Assembly: GCA_020631735.1 (NCBI GenBank)
Contig: CM036215.1
Coordinates: 17,758,346-17,822,345 of the forward strand
Length of the DNA: 64,000 bases
Reading direction: 5' to 3'
DNA from: Saccharum officinarum
Lineage: Eukaryota; Streptophyta; Magnoliopsida; Poales; Poaceae
The position numbers were made by a program, and so were the translations under genes. This document shows positions 36,001 to 48,875 of this stretch, one piece after another. The notes below the pieces were generated by a model, which had not been told where the DNA came from, searched no databases, and saw only the letters and a program-made list of their open reading frames with translations. The number at the start of each line of letters is the position of its first letter. Position 1 is the stretch's first letter.

Positions 36001-38455
36001 TTTAGTAATTGACACTATGTTTTCTGGTGTTCATTAGTTATGTATGAAATGTTGGTAAAGTTGGTTTTGTCTAATTATATGTTTGCAACGGAAGTTAATA
36101 ATTATTTCTTGCAAATGAGGTTTCTGGACAGATCTGGGAACTTAGCAAAGTTCTTCATGATAATGTGCTTTGTTGTGAAACTTATTTATACAAAAGTTGT
36201 AGATAATTTATGTATCTAGCTGCTGTTAAAATTTGGTGGCATTTGGCCATGTGGTTTAGGAGTTATAGCTGTTTAAAGTTGGGGTACAGAGTTGCTTGCT
36301 CTCTGTCTTGTTAGACTAGTTTCTGTATTTGTGTAAATTTGACATGTTAAACTTTGGAATCATGCTGTGATGATTATAAATGAAATTTAGATAATTTCAT
36401 AAGCTTTCCATAATGTCTTCTGTCAAGTCATTTGGATTTGTAGATCTCCAGTTATGATTGAATTACTCAGCTGTTGGTCTGATGTCCAGAAGGTAGCAAT
36501 TTCTAGTTCTAGTACTTTGATTAACTTTGTCATGCTTGGGTATTGAAATGTGACTCATATCTTTGATGATACTTGAGTGGTACCCTATAATCTTGTGAGA
36601 CTTGTTTCTTGATTGATGTGCTTGCCCTCTTCTATGTTATGTCTTAATGAGGATTAAGTTAATTAGCTCTAGGTGTTTATGTGAACTTTGGTATGCTTGC
36701 ATGATTAGTTTGTTTATTGCACTTCTATGCATTCACACATGTGCATGGTTGCATCTCATTTAGGTACGCTAGATGCACCACGTGAAGGACGTGATGTGGA
36801 GCTAACCAGAAGATGGTGTTGGTGGACCTATCTCGGAGATGGAAAGATCGGACAAGTGCTAGAATGAGGGAATGCTCGCCAAGCGAGTTTCATCTGACAA
36901 ACTTTGACTTGAGTCGGATCCCAGGCAAGCCCCGGAGCATTATAAGCCTCCTACCTTCAAACCAATTAATTCTATATATGTTATAAGTATTGTTGCATTA
37001 AGTGGTAGGAGTTGGTTGGAAACCTTGCTGCATTATATCATTCCTTGTCCAGATATATGAATCCTTGAATCCTACATAGACTAGGATCGAGTAGATGCTT
37101 AGCCCTGCTTTAAGCGGTAGAAGTCAGGTGATTTTCTGTCACCTGCGAGATATAGGGATATTCATATATTGCACGGTTGGCTATATTTGCTATCGTGGAA
37201 AGGAACCATGTGTTAATAAAATGAAATGAGACCGGGCGGGATGATGATAGTGAAGCGACAAGGCATGGAGGTCTTGGGTGTGAATCTATCCCCGTCTGAG
37301 TCATTTAAGGACCGATTCGCTGTACGTCCTTGAGTCATGTTGAACGCAGTCTAACACTTAGTTGGCCGGATAAGCCGTTCCGACCGCGAAGCCGAGTAAT
37401 GTGATTCAGGCCGGGAATTGAATGGTAGGTTGCTTCTTGGAGGAGAGAAAGGATGTGCTTGGGGACATTGGCGTGAGACCAAGGAGGGTTAGAGTCCCTA
37501 TCACCTGGCAGAGTGTCGCCCTTGTGGTCGCGACATCATTTGGACCCGTGATTCCTGAATCATATGAAAAGGTGGCCTGTGCGACCCTGGCAGGGGTCTG
37601 CACGGTGAGTGTTAGAAATACCCCTCTAGCTGGATAGGAATTCGATTCGAATCGCCGTCGCTCCCGGTTAGTGAGCACTTGACTTGAGCAGCGGCAACGT
37701 AGATTCCATTAAATTGAACGGATGGTTAATTGGATAACGATGGAAAGATTGCCTCAATTTATACCTGCTATGGTTAATATTGTTTGCTCCTAATAAAGTG
37801 AGTGCTCTAGTACAGGTTCTAATATAGATGATAGGTTAATGATAATTAACTTGATGCTTAAGCCTTAATGATTGATCATCTATATTAAGCTTTTATGCAA
37901 AAAGTTGTCAAGCTAGCCCACTTCATATCAGCCTTGCATGATCCTTGGTGTCACCTTATTTCTGGTTTCTGACGGGTAAGTCTAGCTGAGTACCTTCTTG
38001 TACTCAGGGTTTTATTCCCACTTGTTGCAGGTTGTGATGTATCGTGGTGACTGCAAGAGTTGGTTGGCTCTTGCCGTAGTGGCGGAGTGTGATCATGGGC
38101 ATGATCCTTCTGAGCTACCTTATCTCTAATGCTTTTGTTGGAAGTCGACCATGGTACTGGCATGTATTTGAAATAAGATTTAGGTTAGTTTTAAATTACT
38201 TTGCTTCCGCTACTTTTGAACTTAAGTTGTAATAACTATGTTGAACTCCGATGTATATTGAATTACTTGTGAAATGGATATAACATGTGACTTGTTATGT
38301 TGAATCACTACGATCTTGGCTTGTATGTGGTTGGTTTGAAATCCCTCGTGATTTCATTGGACTACCGGAGTTATATGAGCTCAAGTGTGAGAATTTGATC
38401 ACTTCGGTGATTGTTTTTATACTTGTGCTCTTATAATTTGGACGGTTCTGTTATA
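33065..38455 (+). mobile_element. 3' LTR of non-autonomous element (5391 bp)
   Basis: It is nearly identical to the 5' LTR, with scattered single-base differences, and contains an additional 192 bp at 34724-34915. The final bases are TTATA instead of TTACA, a C-to-T change in the terminal dinucleotide. A 231-codon open frame in its GC-rich island (34282-34977) is not kept in the 5' LTR, so I do not call it a gene. Confidence 0.88.
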
Positions 38456-39630
38456 GTTACCACCAATCAAATCACAAAATATCGCAACAATACCTTCTGG
38501 ACAGCAGCTTAGTATTTCTATCACAACTGTAGATTCAAAAATCCAAATGGCATGATACAAGACAATCTGGAAAGCTTATAAAATGCTCTACAATTCACTT
38601 TCAGACCTCAACACTTAATTCCAAAGTTCACCTACTCGAGATTCTAAATTTTCAGAAATCTGTCCTCTCCAAACAGAGAGCAGTCATTTCTGGATAACCA
38701 CTTTAAACAGCTACAACTCGTAGACTACTAGGCCAAATGACACCAAATTTTTGACACAAGCTAGTTTAACCAGTTTACTACCACTTTGGTATTCACAAGT
38801 TTCCCAGCAAACACTTTTATCAAGGTTCAAATCTAAAAATGCTACCAGCTGTCCAGAGGACCTAGAGATGTGAAAATTAAATATTTATTCATGTGTCAAA
38901 CTACCCTTATGACCAAACTAATGATGCTACTAGTTGAAACATGACCCAAAACCCCCAGAAAGTAGGGTGTGCCAACCCAAAATATTTATTTTAATCCTTT
39001 CTTAATTTACTTAATTAATTGAGTGGGAAATTAAACTTATATTCAAGCTGCTTAGAAATTTGTACAAAAATTACAGGAGGCTCTCTGCCTACAAGGAGGC
39101 TACTGTAAAAATTTGAACTAAAGTTATTCACATAAAATCCCTACACAAAATTCATAAGCCAAAAAGGTTGATCTTTGCATAATTAATAAATCACATTGAA
39201 AAGTATCAAACAACATAAACCATATTTTTCTTAGTAACCTTATGGTACCAGGACACTCCATAAAATTTTATGAGCATTGCACATACAGAAAAATTATTAA
39301 AATTCATTCAAGTATCTTCTAATATAACATGACAACATCATAACTTGAAAAGTACTCAACACTAATACCCAAATTTTTACCAGAGCTAGCATATACATAA
39401 AATGACCTACCCACCAATTTTCATAATTTTTGGAACAATACAACTCAAGTTACCCATTTAACAAGTTTATATTCAATTTAAAACATATTTCAAAGGCCTA
39501 ATTAAATCTTCTAGAAATTAAACATCACATATATATTTAGTATTTTTCCTAAATTACTACACTTTCAACTAGAGTCCAACAAAATTTAATCAACGTCAAT
39601 TGGATCTATATTGCATGAGATATGGATTTT
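38456..39630 (-). mobile_element. LTR 'B', right piece, ending at the sequence gap
   Basis: After the GTTAC duplication the interrupted LTR continues. Words such as CTTTAAACAGCTACAACTC and GGCCAAATGACACCAAATTT match the reverse complement of the AT-rich section of the non-autonomous element's LTR (around 25780), confirming family and orientation. The far end of B and whatever follows are lost in the N run. Confidence 0.7.
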
Positions 39631-39730
39631 NNNNNNNNNNNNNNNNNNNNNNNNNNNNNNNNNNNNNNNNNNNNNNNNNNNNNNNNNNNNNNNNNNNNNN
39701 NNNNNNNNNNNNNNNNNNNNNNNNNNNNNN
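39631..39730. other. Assembly gap (100 N)
   Basis: One hundred N, a conventional size for an unknown gap. LTR B (minus) enters on the left and a copia LTR (plus) leaves on the right. The missing DNA should include the remainder of B, the rest of the left LTR of A, pol of A and the first part of the copia LTR, so the true gap is probably many kilobases unless deleted. Confidence 0.95.
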
Positions 39731-40642
39731 CCCTTGGGGAGGTCTCTCTTGTGATTTCTAACATACTTGTGCATCCTTTGAGCTAGAGCTTCTCCTCCCA
39801 CTCTTCTCTCTTGCTTGATTTGCAAATCAAAAGTGAGATTGAGTGATCCCAAAGTGCATTGCATAGCTTGAGGGCATCTAGTGGCACTTGTGGGTGGTTT
39901 TAGCCGGTGGATTTCTTGTTACTCTTGGAGAGTACCGCTCCTAGCTAGCTTGGAGATTGTTGGAGGGGTTGGCAAGAGAAGAGATTGTTCTTGGCCACCT
40001 TCGGTTGATTGTAAGAGGTTCTTGTGCTTTCCTCGGCGGAGCGCCAAAAAGCAACTCTAGTGGATTTGCGCGTGTCATTGAGTTACCTCACTTGAGAGTG
40101 GTGTCTTGTGGTGCCTTGGGGGGCATGCCTTGAGGGGCAAGTGACTTGAGGGTCACACCGAGGAACCATCTAAGTGTTGGTCGACACAACCGGTGACGTA
40201 GCTTGTCGGTGCACAAGTAAAACACCGGGTGAACAAAAATATTGTGTCACTTGTCTCCCGGTGTTTGGTCTTCATATTGTGTTGTTGTCAATATTGATTG
40301 ATTGTATATCATCTTGGTGATTGCAACATCTTCACTCCACCATCGGTATAAGTTTCACAATCCTCTCTCTCGCATTTACTTTACTAGTTTATCTTGTGTA
40401 GCTCTAGTGTTAGCCTTTGCTAGTAGTTGTTAGCTTGCTCACTAGTGTAAGTTTAGTGACTTAGCCCTTGTGTGAACTAGAGATCTTAATCTACTAGACT
40501 TGTGGTTAAGAGGCTTGCATCACAACCGTAGGCTAAGCAAAACTCGCTTTACGCCGTTTGTTATTCTAACAAGTTTGCTTAGTGTTTATTGTAGCATTTT
40601 TATAGGCTATTCACCCCCCCTCTAGCCATCTAGGACCTTACA
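39731..40642 (+). mobile_element. SIRE-like copia LTR, 3' part, truncated by gap
   Basis: It is highly similar to 5357-6266 of the solo LTR, from CCCTTGGGGAGGTCTCTC to the end AGGACCTTACA. About 1.3 kb of the family LTR is missing to the left, in the gap. It cuts the gag of element A at its zinc knuckle. Whether it is a solo LTR or the 3' LTR of a full element cannot be seen; the right-hand target duplication would be CCTGG (40643-40647). Confidence 0.88.
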
Positions 40643-40850
40643 CCTGGCTGATCACAATTATAGCAGGGTCCCCTCACTGTACCAGCAGATCCTATAGCTC
40701 CCTTAGAGTTGCCCTGTCCCGCAGTAGCGGCTGTCTTTGCTGACGACACGGCCGTCTTGTACTGTTTCTGCGGTCCCTTGTAGTTCTAGGTTTTATGCTG
40801 TGGTGGCCTAAACCTTGCACCTGGTGCAGACGGACGATAGGTAGAACGAT
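40643..40850 (-). pseudogene. Gag of element A, C-terminal zinc-knuckle part (fragment)
   Basis: On - the frame resumes after element D and reads ARFRPPQHKT, a TAG stop at 40786-40788, then NYKGPQKQYKT and finally GPCYNCDQPG. The last segment is the start of a CCHC zinc knuckle (C-x2-C-x4-H), broken by the copia LTR before its His. It joins in frame with the gag piece at 52640-53513 when element D and one copy of its ACGAT duplication are ignored. Confidence 0.8.
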
Positions 40851-43710
40851 TGTCACACCCATTTTTAAGGACAAAAATAGGATGCATAAAAGACTCATGT
40901 GCGCCCCAGGAAACAGTCGCACACATAAGTTGACAAATTACAAAGTATCATCACAGTGCTTATTACATAACGAATAAGTATTTAAGACATAGTCTTGAAC
41001 GATAGGTAATAATAACTAATAGTAATTCTTCAGCGGAAACTCCACACAGGGACACGGTTGACTGGTTGACACCAAGACTAGTACTCATTCCGATAATCTT
41101 CCTCTATATCTTCATCTGTTATGGTGGAAATAGCAAGGGTGAGTCCATGTCGAACTCAACAAATATAACACAGGGTTCATGAGGCTCAAAAAGGCTAGAC
41201 ATTGTTTAACTGCGTTTAGCTTTTAATCATATATTAGCAATTGAGTAGCATCAAGATAAACCACTTCCCATTAAAGAACCAATGATCAATTGTAATAAGG
41301 ATAATGAATAGCATTAACATGAGCAAATAATAATCAACAATAATTAAGCATGATATAGCAGTTATGATCAACTATTCCATAAGAATCCCCAAGGCCGCTC
41401 GTATCCGTGAGCACGGCTAGTATACCAGTTTTTAACTCTGCGCAGAGGTGTACACTTTCACTGTGAGTCATGATTTCCAAATGAGTGGGGAGATCAAGCC
41501 CAAACACCCGAGAACCATATAAAGCCACTCAAAAGTTCGTCTAACAAGTTAGGGCCATTAGATTCACTCGGCAGGCAGATGTAGAACCCCCCTTCCCTGT
41601 GGCACAACAACCGCAGCCTATACACACTAGGCCAGGGGCTCGCACTACACCCAACGTGGCAAGCCATTCTTACGCCATTTAAGGTAACCTCTAACAAGCT
41701 AGAAAAGGTCTCTTGAACAACTAAAGCCAGAGCCATATAGCCCTCACAGCTGTACTGTATATCCCGGTTATCACTTACAGATAAGTCCTTATGGAGAGAA
41801 ACCAGAGCATCAAAATAATACACATGCTCTAGCCCCCTTTTAACAGTAATAAAATCATCTTAATAGTTGATTGCTTAATCCATTAATCAAATTACAAGAT
41901 CATTGTTCTTAGTTTAAGCACTAGCAGTAGCTACCCATATGCATTCCCAAGGTTGACAAGGAATCAAGATAACAATCACTAAGTTATAATCTCTAAGGTT
42001 GTCAAGGTAAGCACATGCATATGTATGACAATTCAATGTATAGGTAACAAGGATAGTCCTGTGTTATACTTGCCTTGATCAAAGCTTTCCAAGTGATACT
42101 GCTGACTTGGCTCAAAGTAATACTCCGAATCGTCCAGATACTGCTCACCTTCTATACTCGATCATCAATCAACAACACACATGCATCCAATCAAACAAAC
42201 ACGAAGCAAACAAAGAGATACAATTAGAACAGTACACCAACAGTAGAAAAACAGTAATAAAAGTTTATAAAACTCTTCTACACGTTTCTACGATCACACA
42301 GACGCAAAGATCACCAAATTCGGAGTTAAAACGTGAAAGTTATGAATTTTCTAAGATTTCCTATAGATAAATAAATACTTAATTATAAACTCGAAAAATA
42401 AATTATCAAAACTAACTGTACAACTACACTAACATGTAGAGCTCGCAAATACGAACCTAACGCAACTTGAACGGATCAAATCGGAGTTAAAACGAAGATT
42501 TTATGACCAAAACAATTCTAGTGGCAAAACTGTAAATACCTGAAAACGTATTTTTGATTTAACCGGAAGAGAATACGCTTTCAAAACGCAAAAACGTACT
42601 TTCAGTTTTACGCTATGGACGGCGGGTTAAATTCTGAAAAACTAAGGGGCTCTTTAAGAATTTTGCCACGCGAAGAGGTAAGTTCTAATCTTGGCCGCTT
42701 ATCCAAGATCGGACGGCCCACGTTTCTTCCAGAGGAGACCGGCGGCGCTTCCGCCGCCCCGCCCCAACCCCACGGCGGCGCCATGGCCGGCGGCTCGCCG
42801 GACATGCCAAACCCGCCCTAGACTTCACCAAAAGATGCGCGGTTGGTACCAATCGAACGGGAAGCTCAATGCGATCTCACCTAGGGCTCTAAGACGGTCA
42901 ATCACGGCACGGGAACGACGGGCGGCTCCAAAAGGTGGGCGGCTTAGCTCCTTCACACGGTAAGGACACAACACGACCTTAACTTCAAAATTGATAGCAC
43001 AAACTGAGTCACAACAACGAAGTAAAGCTAATAGAGCAACTTACAGCGACTAGAACGCGAAGTAGCCGACGAATTCGCCCCCACCGCGGCTTCTAGGGTT
43101 CAAAGGCGCGGCTAGGGAAACTACAACCCAAAATCCAAATAAAAGGGTAAGGAAGGTGCGGTTCTAGCTTATATAGGATAGTGACGTGATCAATTTGGAA
43201 AGGAACCCCCTTGATTCACGAATTCGGTTGCGGTTCGAAGATGGAACTCGTGACCGGCTCGGTTACGTGAGATGGGAGAAGCATCCGACAGCCGGGACCC
43301 ACTTGTCAGCGGAAGAAAGGAGGGAGGGGCGCGACTGCTGGCTCGGCCGAACTGGGCTGGCTCGGCTGCTGGCTCTCGCGGTCACAGGCGCGGAGGAGGG
43401 AAGGCGGCAGCGGCCCACCGTGCGGCCCAGGCGGGAAGGAAAGCAGGCCGACCTGAGCGGCCTTCGGGCCGCCAGGTGAGAAGGTAAGTCATTTCTTTTT
43501 TTCTTTTCTTCTTTCTTTTCTTTATTTACTTGTTTTCAAACTATTCCAAATAAAATTTTTCAAGACAAATCAAAATAAAATAAAATAAAACCACTTCTCA
43601 AAATAAATAAATGCAACAGTATGAATGCAACACCAAAATTCTTTTTAAAATTTTAATTCCCTTTCTCTAAATTATTTAAAATTTATTACTCCTAAAATTT
43701 GGGTGTTACA
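40851..43710 (-). mobile_element. 3' LTR of element D (2860 bp)
   Basis: On + it begins TGTCACACCCATTTTTAAGG and ends TTTGGGTGTTACA. A GC-rich island lies at about 42700-43480, upstream of which (on -) is the TATA box TATATAAG (43168-43175). It is almost identical to the right LTR. Confidence 0.9.
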
Positions 43711-43728
43711 AATTCTACCCCCTTAAAA
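43711..43728 (-). other. Polypurine tract of element D
   Basis: On - the bases TTTTAAGGGGGTAGAATT directly precede the 3' LTR. It primes plus-strand DNA synthesis. Confidence 0.85.
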
Positions 43729-43754
43729 GAATCTCGTCCTCGAGATTGGACTGC

Positions 43755-46700
43755 TTACTCAAACAACTGCGGATATGATTTCCTCAATTCATCCTCTCTT
43801 TCCCAAGTTGCCTCTGCCTCTGAATATCGATTCCACTGTACTTTACACATCTTAATAACCCGACTTCGAGTAACTCTCTCAGCAGTCTCTAAAATCTTAA
43901 TTGGAAACTCTTCATATGTAAGATCCTCCTTAACAGTCAACTCTTCTAAAGGTATCTGCTCCTCAGGCACCCGTAAACACTTCTTAAGTTGTGAAACATG
44001 AAACACATCATGCACTCCAGATAAATTCTCAGGCAACTCTAATTGATAAGCAACTTCCCCACGTCTAGTAATAACTTTAAATGGTCCAACATACCTTGGT
44101 GCTAGTTTACCTTTCATGTTAAACCTCTTCACACTTTTCATAGGTGACACCTTCAAATAGACATAATCACCTACCTCAAAAACTAAATCTCTTCTTCTAT
44201 TGTCAGCATAACTCTTCTGACGAGACTGTGCTACTCTCAAATTCTCACGAATCACTCGCACTTGATCTTCTGCGTTTCTAAGAACATCTGTACCAAACAC
44301 TTGAGATTCACCTGTCTGATCCCAAAACAATGGAGTTCTACACTTACGTCCATACAAAGCTTCAAACGGTGCCATCTTAAGACTCTGTTGATAACTGTTA
44401 TTGTAAGAGAATTCTGCATAAGGCAAACTCTTATCCCAACTAGTTCCATATTGCAATGCACAAGCTCTCAACATATCCTCTAATACCTGGTTGGTCCTTT
44501 CAGTCTGTCCATCTGTCTGTGGATGATATGCTGTACTAAAATTCAATTTTGTTCCCAATGATTCATGCACAGCTTTCCAAAAATGCGACGTAAACTGCGA
44601 TCCTCGATCAGATACAATCTTCTTTGGTACTCCATGCAAACAGACTATTCTCTCCATATACAACTCTGCCAATTTTGGTCCATGGTAAGTAGTCTTAACT
44701 GGTATAAAATGAGCAACTTTAGTTAGCCGATCTACTATCACCCAAATTGAATCATAACCTCTCTGAGTACGCGGTAACCCTACTATAAAATCCATACCAA
44801 CTTCCTCCCACTTCCATTCAGGAATCTTCATTGGTTGCAACAATCCATCAGGTCTCTGATGCTCTGCTTTCACCCTCTGACAAGTGTCACACAATGCCAC
44901 ATACTCAGCCACATCTCGCTTTAATCCAACCCACCAATATTTCTGTTTAAGATCCAAATACATCTTAGTACTACCAGGATGAATAGAATAAGCTGACTCA
45001 TGAGCTTCGCGAAGAATTGCCTGTCTAACAGTTTGATCCTCAGGTACACACAGCCTCTTTCCAAACCACAAAATTCCATTATCATCCATTCGAAAGCCTG
45101 GTGACTTACCAATCACTATATCTTCCGCTATCTTCTTTAGTTTCTCATCCTTCAACTGACCCTTGTAGATTTCTTGCTCTAAGGTAGGCTCTATCACTAA
45201 TTCCATTGTATTAGTAACAATTCCCAAATTCAAATATTCAAATTCAGCACATAACTCACTAGTCATAGACAACGTCCGTATCTCATTGGCATAACTTTTC
45301 CTACTAAGAGCATCAGCTACTACATTAGCCTTACCAGGATGATAGTGTATCTCAATATCATAATCCTTAATCAACTCTAACCATCTGCGTTGCCTCAAAT
45401 TCAGATCTGACTGAGTGAAAATATACTTCAAACTCTTATGATCAGTGTATATATCACTCTTATGTCCAATCAAATAATGTCTCCAAATCTTTAAAGCATG
45501 AACTACAGCTGCTAACTCCAAATCATGTGTAGGATAATTCAACTCATGCTTTCTCAACTGCCTAGATGCATAAGCCACAACTCTGCCTTCTTGCATAAGA
45601 ACACATCCCAAACCTTGACGAGAAGCATCACAATAAATAGAAAACTTCTTACTCAAATCTGGCAAAACCAAAACAGGCGCTGTAGTCAACCTCTTCTTCA
45701 ATTCCTCAAAACTAGCTTGACATTTATCTGACCACACAAACTTGACATTCTTCTCTAACAGAGATGTCATAGGTTTAGCAAGTTTAGAAAACCCTTCAAT
45801 GAACCGTCTGTAATATCCAGCTAATCCCAAGAAACTACGAATCTCGCTAACATCAATAGGTGGTTTCCAATTTAATACATCCTTTACTTTACCTGGATCC
45901 ACTGATATCCCTCCATTAGAAACAATATGACCAAGGAAAGAAACTTCCTTCAACCAAAACTCACATTTACTACGCTTCGCATACAGTTTATGCTCTCTAA
46001 GTTTCTGCAATACCAACCTCAAATGTTCAGCATGCTCTTCCTCTGTCTTGGAAAATACCAGTATATCATCAATAAATACCACAACAAACTTATCCAAATA
46101 TTCCATAAACACCTTATTCATCATGTACATAAAGTATGCAGGTGCATTGGTCAATCCAAATGACATAACAGTATACTCATACAATACATACCTTGTAGTA
46201 AAAGCTGTCTTTGGAATATCAGAAACACGAATCTTCAACTGATGATAACCAGAACGTAAATCAATCTTAGAGAACACACAAGCACCTCTCAACTGATCAA
46301 ACAAGTCATCAATCCTGGGCAAAGGGTACTTATTCTTGATAGTTACCTCATTTAGTGACCGGTAATCAACACACATCCTTTGACCGCCATCTTTCTTATC
46401 AACAAAAATAACTGGTGCTCCCCAAGGTGATGAACTAGGTCTAATAAAACCTTTATCTTCTAATTCTTTAATTTGTTTCTTAAGTTCTTCTAATTCATCT
46501 ACTCCCATCCTATATGGTCGTTTGGCTATAGGTGCAGTTCCAGAAAGTAATTCAATAAGAAATTCAATGTCTCTGTCAGGTGGCATACCTGGCAATTCAT
46601 CAGGGAAGACATTCGGAAATTCCTCAATCACTGAATTCTCCTTAATAGTATCTTCAAGCTGATTCACCACAGCGGTTGGTTGCTTCTGCACTGCTACATC

Positions 46701-48170
46701 CACATTGATTTTATCTCCATTAGGTGCAGTCATAATTACCACTTTCTGCTGACACTGAATCTCTGCCTGATTTTGCTTCATCCAGTCCATACCCAATATC
46801 ACATCAATACCAGATGTCCTCAACACTATAGGAGTTATCTTAAACTCTACCCCCCTTAATACAATACTAATTGGAAGACAACGATTACTGGTTTGCATGG
46901 TACCTCCAGGTGAATTTACTAAGAGAGGTTCTTTCATAGCTAGCATGGGTATACTATGCATTTTAACAAAAATGTTGGATATGAATGTATGAGATGCTCC
47001 AGAGTCAAAAAGAACAGTTGCGGGAGTAGAATGTACATTGAACATACCAATCATAACTTCTGGTGCATCATGAGCTGTATCAGAAGACACGTGATTCACC
47101 CTTCCAGTACCAGATTGCCTCTGATTGTTCTTCTGGCTCTGAGGAGTCTGCTGGTTCTGCTTCTCAGGACAATGGTAAGACATATGTCCCTCTTTACCAC
47201 AGACAAAACATCTAGTAGGCGTGCTGGGAGCACTATTCTTCATGGGGGTAACATTGGAATTTCCAGTGCGAGGAGTCTGTTGCCCAGTCTGCTGATACTG
47301 TTGACGCTGTGGATATGATGAACGCTGTTGTGACTGATTACTTTGTCAATTCTGGGACCACCTCTGATTCGGATTGTGATTCCATTGACTAACCGGTCCC
47401 TGAAACTTCTGATGAAAACCATGCTGAGAATTAGTGCGCTGACGGTTGTTGCTTCCTGAGCTTTGTACCTTCATCTTCCTCTTCCTATCCATCTCTCTGC
47501 GCTCATTATCAAGCACAATAGGTTTATTTACTAGCTCTTGAAAACTAGCATAGTTGTTCCCCTTCAACTGCAAGCGAAGATCATAATAAATTCCCTTCAA
47601 GAAAAGACGCTGCCTGTCTGCATCTTCTCTCACTTCATTAGGAGCATAGCGAGCCAACTGGGTGAACCTGTCATGATATTCACTAACGCTCATCTGTCCC
47701 ATCCTAAGGTTTCTGAATTCTTCCTGCTTCAGCTCAATTATACCTTCAGGAATATGACGAGCTCGAAAATCTCTAACAAACTCATTCCAAGTGATAGGAG
47801 GAGCATTGTCAGGGCGTGTAGCTTGATACGACTCCCACCAAGTCTGAGCTGTCCCCTATAACTGACCAGATGCATATAACACCTTCTCCATATCATTGCA
47901 TTGGGCTATATTCAGCTGTTTCTCCACTGCCCTCACCCAATCATCTGCCTCTAAAGGATCAGCGGCATGAGAAAACACTGGAGGGCGTCCCTTCAAAAAT
48001 TCCCCACGCTTATCCCTCACTTCCACAGGCGGTGGTCCTCCTGCAGGGGGATTGTTCTGCATGTGCTGCATAAACATCTTCATCATCTGGTTCTGAGTTT
48101 GCATGAGTTCCTCCATAGTAATAGGTAGGTTAGCACCTCCACGACCTCTGCCACGTCCTCTGCCTGACAT
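43755..48170 (-). pseudogene. Gag-Pol polyprotein of element D (chromovirus), two nonsense changes
   Basis: One frame of 1472 codons is interrupted only by TAG (47856-47858) and TGA (47346-47348), which fit C-to-T changes of CAG and CGA. In order: N-terminus SGRGRGRGRGG; Gag domain (about 60-190); zinc knuckle [14 protein letters not shown] (about 321-334); aspartic protease DSGA (about 389); reverse transcriptase with FIDD at about 699-702; RNase H from about 840 with the CDAS motif; integrase with an HHCC zinc site (about 1057-1097) and catalytic D1127, D1188, E1224; GPY/F-like module (YVGPF); and a chromodomain-like end (about 1415-1471) with [14 protein letters not shown]. Pol from 47243 on is fully open for 1162 residues. 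The enzymes copy and integrate the element; chromodomains of this group direct integration to heterochromatin. Confidence 0.93.
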
Positions 48171-48875
48171 CTGTTTCCAAAAACACAGAAATTGAAATTC
48201 AGTACGATCCGAGATGATGTATTCAATAGATAAGCAAAATCTGATTTTTCTGGGCGAACTCCAATTTCAGCAACTCAGTAAAACTATCATATCTCGAGCT
48301 ACAGACGTCCAATTCAGATGATCTTTACATGGCTGGAAAGCTTACAAAATGATCTACAACTTTTATTCACAATACTTTTTCTGATTCTGTCAATAAATTG
48401 GCCAAAAACTGAACTTAACCGAAACTGTTTTAGAATTCCAGACTGTGCAGTAACTCCAACTTGGAACAAGTATATCTCTTAGCTCATAATAGATATTAAA
48501 ATAATTCTTGTGGGGTTGGAAAGATATAGAAGTCTGATTATTCCCAGTAAAATTTCTTAAATTTCTCATAAACGGATTTCAAGTTATTTCTAAAACATCC
48601 CAGACTGATCCAAAAATCAGCAAAGGACAGAACTAAGTTAACCTCATATTCAACTAATATATTTTGATCAAACTTAATATTCTTAATCATGGAACTTGTA
48701 GGCATGTCTACAAAACTCCAGCACACATTACAAAGATCCAAATCACACATTATCATAATAACAACCCATCAATCACACAATTGTTCACACCACAAACTGA
48801 CTCTTAAAACAAACCAAACTTAAAATTAACTCGCAACTACTATCGTTCCTATTACATAGGGATTTTTCCTATTTC
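48171..48875 (-). other. Spacer between ORF1 and gag of element D
   Basis: AT-rich, without ORF. It ends (on -) with TTTTTGGAAACAG directly before the gag ATG, a good splice-acceptor context, so it may be an intron that allows gag expression from a spliced RNA. It contains phrases such as GGCTGGAAAGCTTACAAAATG shared in type with the AT-rich parts of the LTRs. Confidence 0.5.

Larger units (their letters stand above)
22795..38455 (+). mobile_element. Non-autonomous LTR retrotransposon with giant LTRs (LARD-like), complete
   Basis: It is 15.7 kb and flanked by the perfect target duplication GTTAC (22790-22794 and 38456-38460). The LTRs are 22795-27996 and 33065-38455; the interior (27997-33064) has a primer site and a polypurine tract but no long ORF on either strand. 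It must borrow Gag and Pol. The LTRs are nearly identical apart from a 192-bp indel, so insertion is recent. It sits inside LTR B. Large retrotransposon derivatives are the nearest known class. Confidence 0.88.

Noticed and set aside
39586..39864. 92-codon frame running through the N gap
   Set aside because: Artefact of translating N; both sides are LTR sequence of different elements.
47346..47858. Programmed stop readthrough or frameshift between gag and pol of element D
   Set aside because: Gag and pol are in one frame; the two stops are of different type, lie inside gag and before the zinc knuckle, not at a gag-pol border, and differ in position from those in element A.
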